Below, in pieces: positions 1 to 6,443 of a stretch of 10,073 bases of DNA. The DNA comes from DAOVDI01 sp965373045 (GTDB lineage: Bacteria; Acidobacteriota; Aminicenantia; Aminicenantales; Aminicenantaceae), in assembly GCA_965373045.1 (NCBI GenBank), contig CBDVEQ010000102.1:1-10073 (forward strand), given 5' to 3'. The position numbers and the translations under genes were made by a program. The notes beneath the pieces are model-generated. The model made no database searches and was not told where the DNA came from. It was given only the letters and a program-made list of their open reading frames with translations. Numbering within the stretch: position 1 is the first letter of the stretch; every line of letters begins with the position of its first letter.

Positions 1-697
1 TTTTTGTTTTTACTTTTTTTACCCGGATCAGCTTATTTAAACAAATTCGCTTCCCGCTCATGTCCCATTTTTCAATCTTGTCTTGAAAAGTATTAGCAAT
101 ATAGACATTCCTTTCTTTATCTATTTCAATGTCAGCCATATTCATCATTAAAGGTGTTTTTTCCTGTGCATATTGGAGTATCTCTTTCACCTTTCCTTTA
201 TTATCGATAAAAAGGAGCTGTCCTTTTTTATCTACATTTAAAGTCACAACCGCCATCAATCTTTCTCCGATAATCTTGAATGAAACCACAGGGAAAACAA
301 GCGGAATCCGCCGCTTGTATGACAGATCCGTGTCAAAAACCTGTATCCCCTGTTGATTCTGGTCTGTCACATAAAGCAGGCCTTTTGAAAATTCAAGGAG
401 CCTGGGAGCCATAAACTCACCAGGCCCCTGTCCTTTTCTCCCTCTCTTCCTGACTAACCTGCCCTCAATGCTGAATGCCTTCAATGAATAATCCATAGTA
501 TCGGTCAGATAGATCATGCCTTCACTGTCCGTAGCAATTCCGACCCACTGGTATATCACATCATCATCCAGGCTTCCGATCGACAGGACCTCCTCCAGTC
601 GAATTGTTAAATCACCCTGCCCCCCTACCGCTGCAGCAGAAACAAACAGCAAAGCCAACACAACACACAAGAACTTCTTGAATTCGATTATTTTCAT
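1..697 (-). CDS. Secreted six-bladed beta-propeller (NHL/6-bladed type) protein, partial at the left edge
   Basis: Translation from the ATG at 697 stays open to position 2, giving 232 residues without a stop, so the C-terminus lies outside the window. The N-terminus (MKIIEFKKFL followed by a hydrophobic stretch to about residue 23, then AAAVGG) looks like a Sec signal peptide, so the protein should be exported. After it come repeated blade-like units ending in IYLTD (62-66), LYVTD (108-112) and VYIAN (198-202), and a GQGPGEF motif at 89-95 followed by a proline. This pattern is typical of six-bladed beta-propeller proteins related to NHL-repeat proteins. Such domains usually bind proteins or ligands; no catalytic residues are recognisable. 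A strong ribosome site (GGGAGGA, 704-710) sits 6 bases before the ATG. It lies 71 bases downstream of two small secreted peptide genes on the same strand and is probably co-transcribed with them. Family call is good; the exact role is unknown. Confidence 0.8.
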   Translation of the reverse strand, partial: MKIIEFKKFLCVVLALLFVSAAAVGGQGDLTIRLEEVLSIGSLDDDVIYQWVGIATDSEGMIYLTDTMDYSLKAFSIEGRLVRKRGRKGQGPGEFMAPRLLEFSKGLLYVTDQNQQGIQVFDTDLSYKRRIPLVFPVVSFKIIGERLMAVVTLNVDKKGQLLFIDNKGKVKEILQYAQEKTPLMMNMADIEIDKERNVYIANTFQDKIEKWDMSGKRICLNKLIRVKKVKTK

Positions 698-768
698 GAT
701 CTATCCTCCCATACACTATGACGCATTCACGTCTGTCGCTTTCTCAAGATCCGTAGAATTTTCCCCTT

Positions 769-981
769 TTACCTCTTGATGTACTTCAGACAGAACAGAT
801 ACCCATTGAAGCAATACAGATACCATGGAACCCCGAGCATTTTAGCATCTTCAAGACACATGAAAAAAGCCTTTTCGCAATTTCCCCCATAGGAATATGA
901 CATTCCAATACTGAAGAGTACCAAAACAAGAAGACAGACAACTACCCACTTTTTTCCGTAAGATAGTAATTTTTTCCGCAT
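769..981 (-). CDS. Small secreted twin-CX6C peptide, 70 aa (paralogue of the next gene upstream)
   Basis: The product has a basic start (MRKKLLSYGKKW), a hydrophobic core (residues 12-26) and a probable signal-peptidase site near SYS-YGG (28-33). That leaves a mature peptide of roughly 38 residues beginning GGNCEKA. Four mature cysteines are arranged as two CX6C pairs, C35/C42 and C57/C64. The second pair lies in an aromatic stretch that ends FCLKYIKR. The neighbour at 994-1239 has the same CEKA opening, the same two CX6C spacings and a matching GYxFCLxY end, so the two are paralogues. The likely fold is a helical hairpin held by two disulfides, which is inference. Its ribosome site AGGAG overlaps the stop codon of the upstream gene (TAGGAG), suggesting coupled translation. 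I recognise no named family and assign no function. That it is a real gene rests on the paralogy, signal peptide and ribosome site. Confidence 0.78.
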   Translation of the reverse strand: MRKKLLSYGKKWVVVCLLVLVLFSIGMSYSYGGNCEKAFFMCLEDAKMLGVPWYLYCFNGYLFCLKYIKR

Positions 982-993
982 CTCTCATTTCTC

Positions 994-1239
994 CTATTTA
1001 GCTAGATAATAATTCAGACAGAATGAATAACCCATTAAACAACTTGCGGAAAAATAAGCAAAAACTGTAGGATTTAGACTGAATAGTCCGGCTAATGCCG
1101 CATTAAGTATGCATTTCTCCAGAGCTTTTTCACACACGCCTGCTGTGAGGGCCTGAGGGGTTGCCACCATAAAGATCAGCAGCAAAATCACTCCTGTTAA
1201 CACCCATTTTCTTTTTTTGATAAATTTTGAATCGAACAT
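994..1239 (-). CDS. Small secreted twin-CX6C peptide, 81 aa, first gene of the cassette
   Basis: The N-terminus has a lysine/arginine-rich segment (KFIKKRKW, 5-12), a hydrophobic core (13-25) and a probable cleavage site after ALTA (30-33), giving a mature peptide of about 48 residues that starts GVCEKA. Cysteines C36/C43 and C67/C74 form two CX6C pairs. The loop between them is longer than in the 70-residue paralogue downstream by about 9 residues. A near-perfect ribosome site (AAGGAGGTG) precedes the ATG at 1239. The gene is followed after 12 bases by its paralogue and then by the beta-propeller gene, all on one strand. Small cysteine-containing secreted peptides next to six-bladed propeller genes are known in Bacteroides (NVEALA proteins). 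The analogy here is one of layout, not of recognised sequence. Possible roles are an exported structural peptide, a ligand of the propeller or a peptide precursor; none is shown by the sequence. Confidence 0.8.
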   Translation of the reverse strand: MFDSKFIKKRKWVLTGVILLLIFMVATPQALTAGVCEKALEKCILNAALAGLFSLNPTVFAYFSASCLMGYSFCLNYYLAK

Positions 1240-1280
1240 TGTAACACCTCCTTACACATCCATACAGCAAATTACGTGCC

Positions 1281-1307
1281 ACAGAAATGTTAAAAAGGGG
1301 TTTCTGT
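1281..1307 (-). promoter_or_regulatory. Inverted repeat in the leader of the peptide operon
   Basis: ACAGAAA (1281-1287) and TTTCTGT (1301-1307) are perfect inverted arms of 7 bp with a 13-base loop. The loop is A- and G-rich on the plus strand. It lies 42 bases upstream of the start of the first peptide gene, and its outer edge coincides with the transcription start expected from the candidate promoter at 1314-1343. It could be an operator or a 5'-end stabilising hairpin in the mRNA. No regulator is recognisable nearby. Confidence 0.35.
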
Positions 1308-1313
1308 AAAGTA

Positions 1314-1343
1314 ATGATATTATTGAAGTTATAGTATTAACAA
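1314..1343 (-). promoter_or_regulatory. Candidate sigma70-type promoter for the peptide/beta-propeller operon
   Basis: On the minus strand TTGTTA (1343-1338) and TATCAT (1319-1314) are separated by 18 bases, matching the consensus hexamers at 4/6 and 5/6 positions. Transcription would start near 1307, leaving a leader of about 68 bases. The region is AT-rich, so chance matches are likely. An isolated TTGACT box further upstream (within 1362-1370) has no good -10 partner. Confidence 0.3.
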
Positions 1344-1407
1344 AAAAATATTTTGAACACTGAAGTCAACGATCATTTCCTTCGATGACAATCTTTATTT
1401 CCTCTGG

Positions 1408-1427
1408 ATTCCCGCCTTCGCGGGAAT
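1408..1427. repeat. REP-like palindrome ATTCCCGC-N4-GCGGGAAT
   Basis: A perfect 8-bp inverted repeat with a 4-base loop (CTTC on the plus strand) in the gap between gltX and the peptide operon. The flanks read GG before and GAC after, giving the GGATTCCCGC...GCGGGAATGAC form seen as a dispersed intergenic repeat in many Gram-negative genomes. On the minus strand it is not followed by a T-tract, so it does not look like a Rho-independent terminator of gltX, although it could protect the 3' end of that mRNA. Confidence 0.6.
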
Positions 1428-1457
1428 GACGTAAATTAAATGACCTTGGGCTAAGCT

Positions 1458-1471
1458 GCTTTGGGCTTTGG
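1458..1471. repeat. Short tandem repeat, two copies of GCTTTGG
   Basis: Two exact adjacent 7-bp units followed by a decaying third (GCCTCTT), lying 14 bases beyond the gltX stop codon. It is one of three G-rich microrepeats in intergenic gaps of this window; the unit lengths differ (7, 8 and 9 bp). Confidence 0.4.
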
Positions 1472-1484
1472 GCCTCTTTTGCTT

Positions 1485-2903
1485 TTATTTTAAATATTGA
1501 TCGATCCTCTGGACTGTTCTTTGTCTTCCGATCAATTCAAGAACCTCAAATATCCCAGGGCTAACCGGCATTCCCAGTACCAGCATCCGGATGGAATGAA
1601 TGAAAAAAGCTGCCTTGACCCCTTCTTTTTCAGCTCTTTCTCTCACAACATTTTCAATATCTTCTGCTGTGAATCCATCCATTACCTTAAAATCCGCACT
1701 GATCTTTGGTAAAAGGTCATTTAATCTCTCATCTCTTAGATGTTTGTCCACACCCTCACTGTCAAATTCAAAATCGTCAATCAGGAAAGGTCGCATCCTT
1801 ACCAAAAAATCCTTGATGGAACGGCTCCGCTGCTTAAGTAGATCTATAACTTTTATTGTCCATGTTTTCTTCTCCCCATCCAGAGCAGAATTCCACAACC
1901 CGGCTCCTTCCAGCATCCGCCTTACAAGCGGGAAAAGATCCTCTGCGTTCATCTCTGAGATAACGCGGCCGTTCAGCCAGTTCAACTTTTCTTCATCATA
2001 TACAGGGCTTCCTTTGCTTAATTTTTCCAAATTGAATCTCTGGATCAATTCCTCTAGAGAAAACAGGAACTGCCCTTCTCCCGGAGACCAGCTCATCTGG
2101 GCCATAAAATTCAAAAAAGCAAGAGGTAAATATCCCTCGTCTCTGAATTGAAGGATGGATTTCACACCATGCCGTTTGCTGAGCTTCTTCTTATCCGGTC
2201 CAAGAATAAGCGCAATATGGGCAAATTTCGGCAGACCGGCCTGGAAGGCCCGGTAGAGCAGGATCTGTTTGGGCGTGTTTGAAATGTGGTCATCCCCCCG
2301 GATTACATGGGTTATTCCCTGCTCTATGTCATCCACAACTACTGACAGATGATAGGTCGGCAGTCCATCTCTCCTCACTAAAACAAAATCTTCCAACATT
2401 CGGCTTTTAACAGTAATGTCCCCATGGATCATGTCTCTGTACCTGAGCTCTACATCGGGAATAAAAAACCGGATTGCTCTGACCTTTCCCATATCTTCAA
2501 AAGTCCGCTTTTCCTCTTCGCTCAGGTTGAGACAGTGCCGGTCATAAACCCATGATATTCCTCCATCCGGAGATGCTTTTTTTCTCTGGCTGATCTCTTC
2601 TGAAGAACAGTAACAGTGATAAGCAAGCCCTTTTTTTACCAGCTCCTCCGCCCTCTGGATATATATCGGAAATCTCTTCGATTGAAAGATCGGGCCTTTA
2701 TCCCAGTCGAGCCCCAGCCATTCCAGCCCTTTCAGGATCTCATCGATCATTTTTTCGGATGAGCGCGCCTTGTCCGTATCCTCAATGCGGAGAACGAACT
2801 CGCCTTCAATTTTCCGGGCATAAAGCCAATTGAGAAGAGCGGTTCGTGCTGCACCGATATGAAGAGAACCGGTTGGACTGGGGGCAAAACGGACACGGAT
2901 CAT
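1485..2903 (-). CDS. gltX: Glutamyl-tRNA synthetase
   Basis: This class I aminoacyl-tRNA synthetase joins glutamate to tRNA-Glu with ATP in the cytoplasm. The 472 residues match the usual bacterial length. The N-terminal RFAPSPTGSLHIGAART carries the HIGH signature (HIG at 15-17). The second ATP signature is KLSKR at 240-244 followed by HG. The conserved RIEDTD (39-44) and the IRGDDHISNTPKQ stretch (201-213) belong to the glutamate/tRNA acceptor site. A zinc-type motif of the E. coli sort, CxC (C97, C99) with YxxxC (Y120, C124), is present. The C-terminal helical anticodon-binding domain is complete. Whether the enzyme also charges tRNA-Gln cannot be read from here. No Shine-Dalgarno sequence precedes the ATG at 2903, and a promoter-like -10 ends 8 bases upstream, so the mRNA could be leaderless. 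No clear terminator follows; the gene downstream starts after 245 bases. Confidence 0.98.
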   Translation of the reverse strand: MIRVRFAPSPTGSLHIGAARTALLNWLYARKIEGEFVLRIEDTDKARSSEKMIDEILKGLEWLGLDWDKGPIFQSKRFPIYIQRAEELVKKGLAYHCYCSSEEISQRKKASPDGGISWVYDRHCLNLSEEEKRTFEDMGKVRAIRFFIPDVELRYRDMIHGDITVKSRMLEDFVLVRRDGLPTYHLSVVVDDIEQGITHVIRGDDHISNTPKQILLYRAFQAGLPKFAHIALILGPDKKKLSKRHGVKSILQFRDEGYLPLAFLNFMAQMSWSPGEGQFLFSLEELIQRFNLEKLSKGSPVYDEEKLNWLNGRVISEMNAEDLFPLVRRMLEGAGLWNSALDGEKKTWTIKVIDLLKQRSRSIKDFLVRMRPFLIDDFEFDSEGVDKHLRDERLNDLLPKISADFKVMDGFTAEDIENVVRERAEKEGVKAAFFIHSIRMLVLGMPVSPGIFEVLELIGRQRTVQRIDQYLK

Positions 2904-2910
2904 TTATGTT

Positions 2911-2939
2911 AATATATCATAAATTGAGGTGAACGTAAA
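2911..2939 (-). promoter_or_regulatory. Candidate gltX promoter placed against the start codon
   Basis: TTTACG (2939-2934) and TATATT (2916-2911) are 17 bases apart on the minus strand, matching consensus at 4/6 and 5/6. Only 7 bases separate the -10 box from the ATG at 2903, so transcription would begin at or one base before the start codon. An alternative -10, TAACAT, overlaps it and occurs in the same 13-base context (ATATTAACATAAA) upstream of the coiled-coil gene. Confidence 0.4.
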
Positions 2940-2952
2940 AATTTTAAAAATA

Positions 2953-2983
2953 TTGACTTTCCGTAAAATATCCGTAATATATT
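2953..2983 (+). promoter_or_regulatory. Candidate promoter of the diguanylate cyclase gene
   Basis: TTGACT (2953-2958) is a strong -35 match. Two overlapping -10 candidates follow: TAATAT (2975-2980, 16-base spacer) and TATATT (2978-2983, 19-base spacer). The leader to the ATG at 3113 would be about 120 bases. It is divergent to the gltX promoter; the two -35 boxes are 13 bases apart, so one bound regulator could affect both. Confidence 0.4.
2961..2982 (+). repeat. Tandem 11-bp direct repeat inside the cyclase promoter
   Basis: CCGTAAAATAT (2961-2971) is followed at once by CCGTAATATAT (2972-2982), 10 of 11 bases identical. The units fill the spacer and overlap the -10 of the candidate promoter. 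A related CGTAAAAAT sits at 2934-2942, over the gltX -35. One unit per DNA turn is the arrangement expected for a protein bound side by side on one face, so this is a candidate operator; no regulator is identified. Confidence 0.4.
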
Positions 2984-3112
2984 AATGGGCTATCGAGAGA
3001 TCGATTGAATTTCTAATTATTTTTGTTTTTTTGCATTAATGAATTCGCCAAGTTTTGAATTCAATAATTGCCAAAGAACTGCAGGAAAAAAACGAATAGG
3101 TCTGTGCATCAG

Positions 3113-5101
3113 ATGAACATTTTAATTATCTCAAATAATCCGTCTGACTGCCGCATCCTTTCAAAGATCTGTAGAAAAATTGCTTCTGTGCATACGGTCA
3201 CAGAACTCTCAAACGCCTTCTCCTTAATAAAATCCCAACCCATACATACCCTGATCATCGATCAATCCATGGCTGACTATACACAATTCTATAAGTCCAT
3301 TGATCCAACCACAAGTATCATCATCATCGGAAGAAACCCGAAGCAGATTGAAGAACGCGCCAAAGAATGGCCTCTGAACCAGTTTGTTGATTTTCTTCCG
3401 ACTCCAATTACTCCATTGGAAATAAACGGTTTTCAGCGGGCGGTTCATCTTGCTGTCCAGCATGCCTTCATGAAGAAGATGTTGAAAGAAGATCAGCTTT
3501 CCTCCTCCCACAAAGAAGAAGCCATTTCCAAGGCCTTTTCAAAAATCAAAGATATCAAACGTTTTGTTGAGAAAAACGTTCTCACAGAACTGGAAAAACA
3601 TATCGCCCTTCAGACCAAATACATCCGCTTCAAAGAAGAAAAAAATAAGATCGAGAATATTCTGAAAAAATTGCATAAAGCAAGCGATGTTACAAGCCTG
3701 CTTGACATCATCCATGATGTCAGGGATATCATCGGTTCAGAAAGCATCTCCATGTATCTCATTGAAAAGAGCGGCACACAAATGCCATATCTTAAACCAC
3801 TGGTCTGGAATAATGCCGCTTTGTCTCATCCGGATTATTCCAAACATCTTGTAAACCTGGATGCTCAGGACCTAACTGCTATTGTGTCTAAAAAAGGCCG
3901 CGGAATCCATACATCTATTGATACAATAGACCGAACTTTGATCACACGGCATATAAACCTGCTGGACTTTAATTTAAAGAGCATTCTCTGCCTCCCTCTT
4001 AAACACAACAACAGAGTTATAGGTGTCATCGAAGTCTACAACAAGATAACAGATGATACATTTTCAGCCAAAGATTTCACGCGAGATGATCCGCATTTAA
4101 TGCGTCTTCTTGCCGAGCATATCGCGATCGCTATTACAAACTTGAACCTGATCCAGTTCGATGCCCTGACAGGGTTGTTCAGACCAGATCCTTTCTTTGA
4201 AGCGGTTATTAAAAAACTTCGATTGGAAAAGAAAAGAAGGCAGGAAGATTCTGCCTACGCACTGGTTATGGGAGACGTGGATTGGTTTAAGAAATACAAT
4301 GACCGCAACGGTCATGAGGAAGGAAATGAGCTTCTTCGGGAGCTCTCAAACGTCCTTAAATCCTCTATCCGTGAAGAAGACCTGCTCTGCCGATATGGGG
4401 GAGAAGAATTTTTATTTTATCTTACAAAGATAGAAGACATCAAAGAAGCCTGCCAGCTGACAGAACGGATCCGGAAAAATGTTGAGGAACATTATTTCAA
4501 ATACCAGGAGTTCCATCCGAGAAAAAATCTGACTATGAGTTTTGGCGTTACAGTATTTTCCAGAGACAGCCTTGGGCCTTTTGATTCCATTACTGCTGAA
4601 AAACTGAAAAAGATCGTCATTGAGGCGGACATGGCCTTATTAGAAGCCAAGGAAAAAAAGTCTGCCTCATTTGATTCAACAAAAGAAAAAATGACCACTA
4701 TTTCTAAAAACATGGTCTGCGCCTATCATTCTGACAAATTTCCGAATACCGGTCTCATCACAGCCTATAAAGAAAAGATCGCAAAGGAACAACGAAAGCA
4801 TAAAAGATATTTCACCTCTGCCATGCTGATCCTTAAAAACACCCATGGCCCTGAGATCACCCGAACGATCAACCTAAGCCTGGGAGGAGCAAAAATCCCT
4901 ACAGATGTTCCTTTGAAGCTCTTTCATACTATGGATCTGATCTTGATCCTGGGGAACAAAGCCTGCCATATGAAGGGAAATGTTGTCTATTCCTCACGGG
5001 TTGAAGGCAAAGAAACAAACTACCACACAGGCCTGAATTTTAGTGATGTTTCTATGGAAGACAAAGTTAAGATCGAGGAATATTTCTCATCTCTTTCCTA
5101 G
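3113..5101 (+). CDS. Diguanylate cyclase with pseudo-receiver, GAF, GGDEF and C-terminal PilZ domains
   Basis: Predicted to make cyclic di-GMP from two GTP and to sense it. Residue numbers use the ATG at 3113 (662 aa). A receiver-like fold (about 1-115) opens MNILIISNN. It keeps an Asp at the phosphoacceptor position (D50, LIID) but has Asn-Asn (8-9) for the acidic pair and Thr97-Pro98 for the conserved Lys-Pro, so phosphorylation is doubtful. A helical linker (about 120-190) leads to a GAF domain (about 190-345) and a GGDEF domain (about 350-520) with DALTGL (350-355), metal-binding D388, GGEEF (429-433) and a product-inhibition I-site RxxD (R420, D423). The C-terminal PilZ domain (about 556-655) has both c-di-GMP motifs, RKHKR (561-565) and NLSLGG (587-592). 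A TTG at 3068 would add 15 residues; I prefer the ATG because the receiver fold starts there. Ribosome site is weak. There is no membrane segment. The stop overlaps that of the convergent gene. Confidence 0.93.
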   Translation: MNILIISNNPSDCRILSKICRKIASVHTVTELSNAFSLIKSQPIHTLIIDQSMADYTQFYKSIDPTTSIIIIGRNPKQIEERAKEWPLNQFVDFLPTPITPLEINGFQRAVHLAVQHAFMKKMLKEDQLSSSHKEEAISKAFSKIKDIKRFVEKNVLTELEKHIALQTKYIRFKEEKNKIENILKKLHKASDVTSLLDIIHDVRDIIGSESISMYLIEKSGTQMPYLKPLVWNNAALSHPDYSKHLVNLDAQDLTAIVSKKGRGIHTSIDTIDRTLITRHINLLDFNLKSILCLPLKHNNRVIGVIEVYNKITDDTFSAKDFTRDDPHLMRLLAEHIAIAITNLNLIQFDALTGLFRPDPFFEAVIKKLRLEKKRRQEDSAYALVMGDVDWFKKYNDRNGHEEGNELLRELSNVLKSSIREEDLLCRYGGEEFLFYLTKIEDIKEACQLTERIRKNVEEHYFKYQEFHPRKNLTMSFGVTVFSRDSLGPFDSITAEKLKKIVIEADMALLEAKEKKSASFDSTKEKMTTISKNMVCAYHSDKFPNTGLITAYKEKIAKEQRKHKRYFTSAMLILKNTHGPEITRTINLSLGGAKIPTDVPLKLFHTMDLILILGNKACHMKGNVVYSSRVEGKETNYHTGLNFSDVSMEDKVKIEEYFSSLS

Positions 5102-6420
5102 CTTGTTTCAAGCTCATTAATGATCGAGTCCAGATACATGGCCGGCGGGTCTATCTTTTCATAATAGGAATTTTTCAGAGATTTTGCATAATCATCAAAG
5201 GAAGAAAAATCTTCCTTATCGCTCCAATTTTCCATGCTTACTTTTTCCAGAATATTCTTCAGAATGTCGACATTGAGTATTTCTATTGTGTATTTTGGAA
5301 GGGAACAGGCTTCTTTTTCACACATGCGTATGACCACCAGCATGAGCTTTCTAAGCACTTCCTGATACCTGATAATGTCCTGTTTGATAAAAAACTGCTC
5401 TTTAGAAGACTCTGTCTTCGAAAGCTGTTCATAAAGTTTTTTTGCCCCTTCCAGGCTGTTAGCCAAGGTTGAGATCAAACATTCTCCGTCTATGATGACC
5501 TTGTTGTTCTTTTTAAAGTAGCTCACATCTCCATTGTCTTCCGTACAACTTCCTTTTCTGTACTTTTCAAGAGCTTTAAAAACTTGTTCGAAATTGGTAT
5601 CGTTCTTCCTCTCATTCAGGTTTTGAAGTTCGCTTAGAACATTCTCTTCAACTGACGGTTTTTCAACGTCTATCTGCGGCGTACTTTCTTCGACTGTTTC
5701 GATATCCTTCTCAATTTCGGGTCCATTCAAATCTTCAACAAGCTTGATCTCGGGCTCGTGGACCGGTTCAGGTAAAGGATCGATTTTTTGCTCAATATCA
5801 GTCTGTGACTCAACTACTTCATAGTTAGCCGGGGGCTCTATTTTCTCAGGGACCTTTGGCTCCTGAGTTTCATTGTCATTCTGATCCCCCAATAATTCTT
5901 TGATCTTTTTCAGCTTGGTCAACTCCTGTTCCAGATCAAGGCCCACTTCTTCTTTTGTCTCTTCATTTGGAATGAATGTGGTGATCCCATATTTTTCCTG
6001 TAGATCTTTTTTGATTAAAGTCATCCTTTCTCTTTCATTAGATTTGAAATCCTCCACCTCACGATTAATCTTGCTGATAGACTGCAGTTCATCAAGTGTT
6101 TGAGTTGTTAATGATGAAATTTCACCTTGAAAGGATGTCGCTTTATTCAGATGTGACTTTATTTTCTCTTTGAAACCAGTCCTTTTTTTTTCAAACTCAA
6201 TAAGAAGTGACCGATAGGTGCTCAGGCCTTCTTTTTCTCTGTTGTGTTCATTCTCGATCTGGTCAATTCTTTTTTGAGCTTCTTCCTGTTCCTGTTGGAT
6301 CTTTTCCTCCAGGGATCTCGTCACTTCTTTCTTTTTCTTCTCAAGGATATCAGCTAATTGATTTTCGATCTCGCTAACGACCGTATCCGTATCTGACCGT
6401 AAATCATTGTCTTCAGCCAT
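5098..6420 (-). CDS. Unrecognised acidic coiled-coil protein, 440 aa
   Basis: I do not recognise a family. Residues about 12-180 are rich in Glu, Lys and Gln with heptad-like spacing and should form long coiled coils, interrupted near 145-158. Residues about 185-262 are a Pro/Glu/Val-rich, probably disordered linker (PEPVHEPEIK and similar). Residues about 265-440 look like a compact helical domain with cysteines at 292, 314, 367 and 372. There is no signal peptide or membrane segment, so a cytoplasmic, probably oligomeric scaffold-like protein is expected. The ATG at 6420 has a good ribosome site (AGAGGAG, 8-base spacing), and a promoter with a perfect TTGACA lies just upstream. It sits between the c-di-GMP cyclase and phosphodiesterase genes, convergent with the first and divergent from the second, which hints at a link to signalling, motility or envelope assembly. 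That is position only. Generic coiled-coil similarity will make search hits unreliable. Confidence 0.85.
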   Translation of the reverse strand: MAEDNDLRSDTDTVVSEIENQLADILEKKKKEVTRSLEEKIQQEQEEAQKRIDQIENEHNREKEGLSTYRSLLIEFEKKRTGFKEKIKSHLNKATSFQGEISSLTTQTLDELQSISKINREVEDFKSNERERMTLIKKDLQEKYGITTFIPNEETKEEVGLDLEQELTKLKKIKELLGDQNDNETQEPKVPEKIEPPANYEVVESQTDIEQKIDPLPEPVHEPEIKLVEDLNGPEIEKDIETVEESTPQIDVEKPSVEENVLSELQNLNERKNDTNFEQVFKALEKYRKGSCTEDNGDVSYFKKNNKVIIDGECLISTLANSLEGAKKLYEQLSKTESSKEQFFIKQDIIRYQEVLRKLMLVVIRMCEKEACSLPKYTIEILNVDILKNILEKVSMENWSDKEDFSSFDDYAKSLKNSYYEKIDPPAMYLDSIINELETS

Positions 6421-6443
6421 CTTGATTCTCCTCTTTGCTTTTT

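Noticed and set aside
129..779. Open frames on the plus strand at 129-356 and 516-779
   Set aside because: Both lie mainly opposite the propeller gene, whose signal peptide, blade motifs and ribosome site make the minus strand the coding one.
1408..1427. Rho-independent terminator of gltX
   Set aside because: The hairpin is strong but no T-tract follows on the minus strand, and the same motif form is known as a dispersed repeat.
1600..2151. 183-codon open frame on the plus strand opposite gltX
   Set aside because: Its serine-rich, repetitive composition is what the complement of a coding region gives; gltX is certain here.
3042..3064. Two GAATTC sites and the palindrome TTGAATTCAA before the cyclase gene
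   Set aside because: Six-base matches in AT-rich sequence are expected by chance and no regulator fits.
3068..3112. TTG-initiated 15-residue N-terminal extension of the cyclase
   Set aside because: No ribosome site precedes the TTG, and the receiver fold starts directly at the ATG at 3113; the basic extension fits no part of the domain. It cannot be fully excluded because the ATG also has a weak ribosome site.
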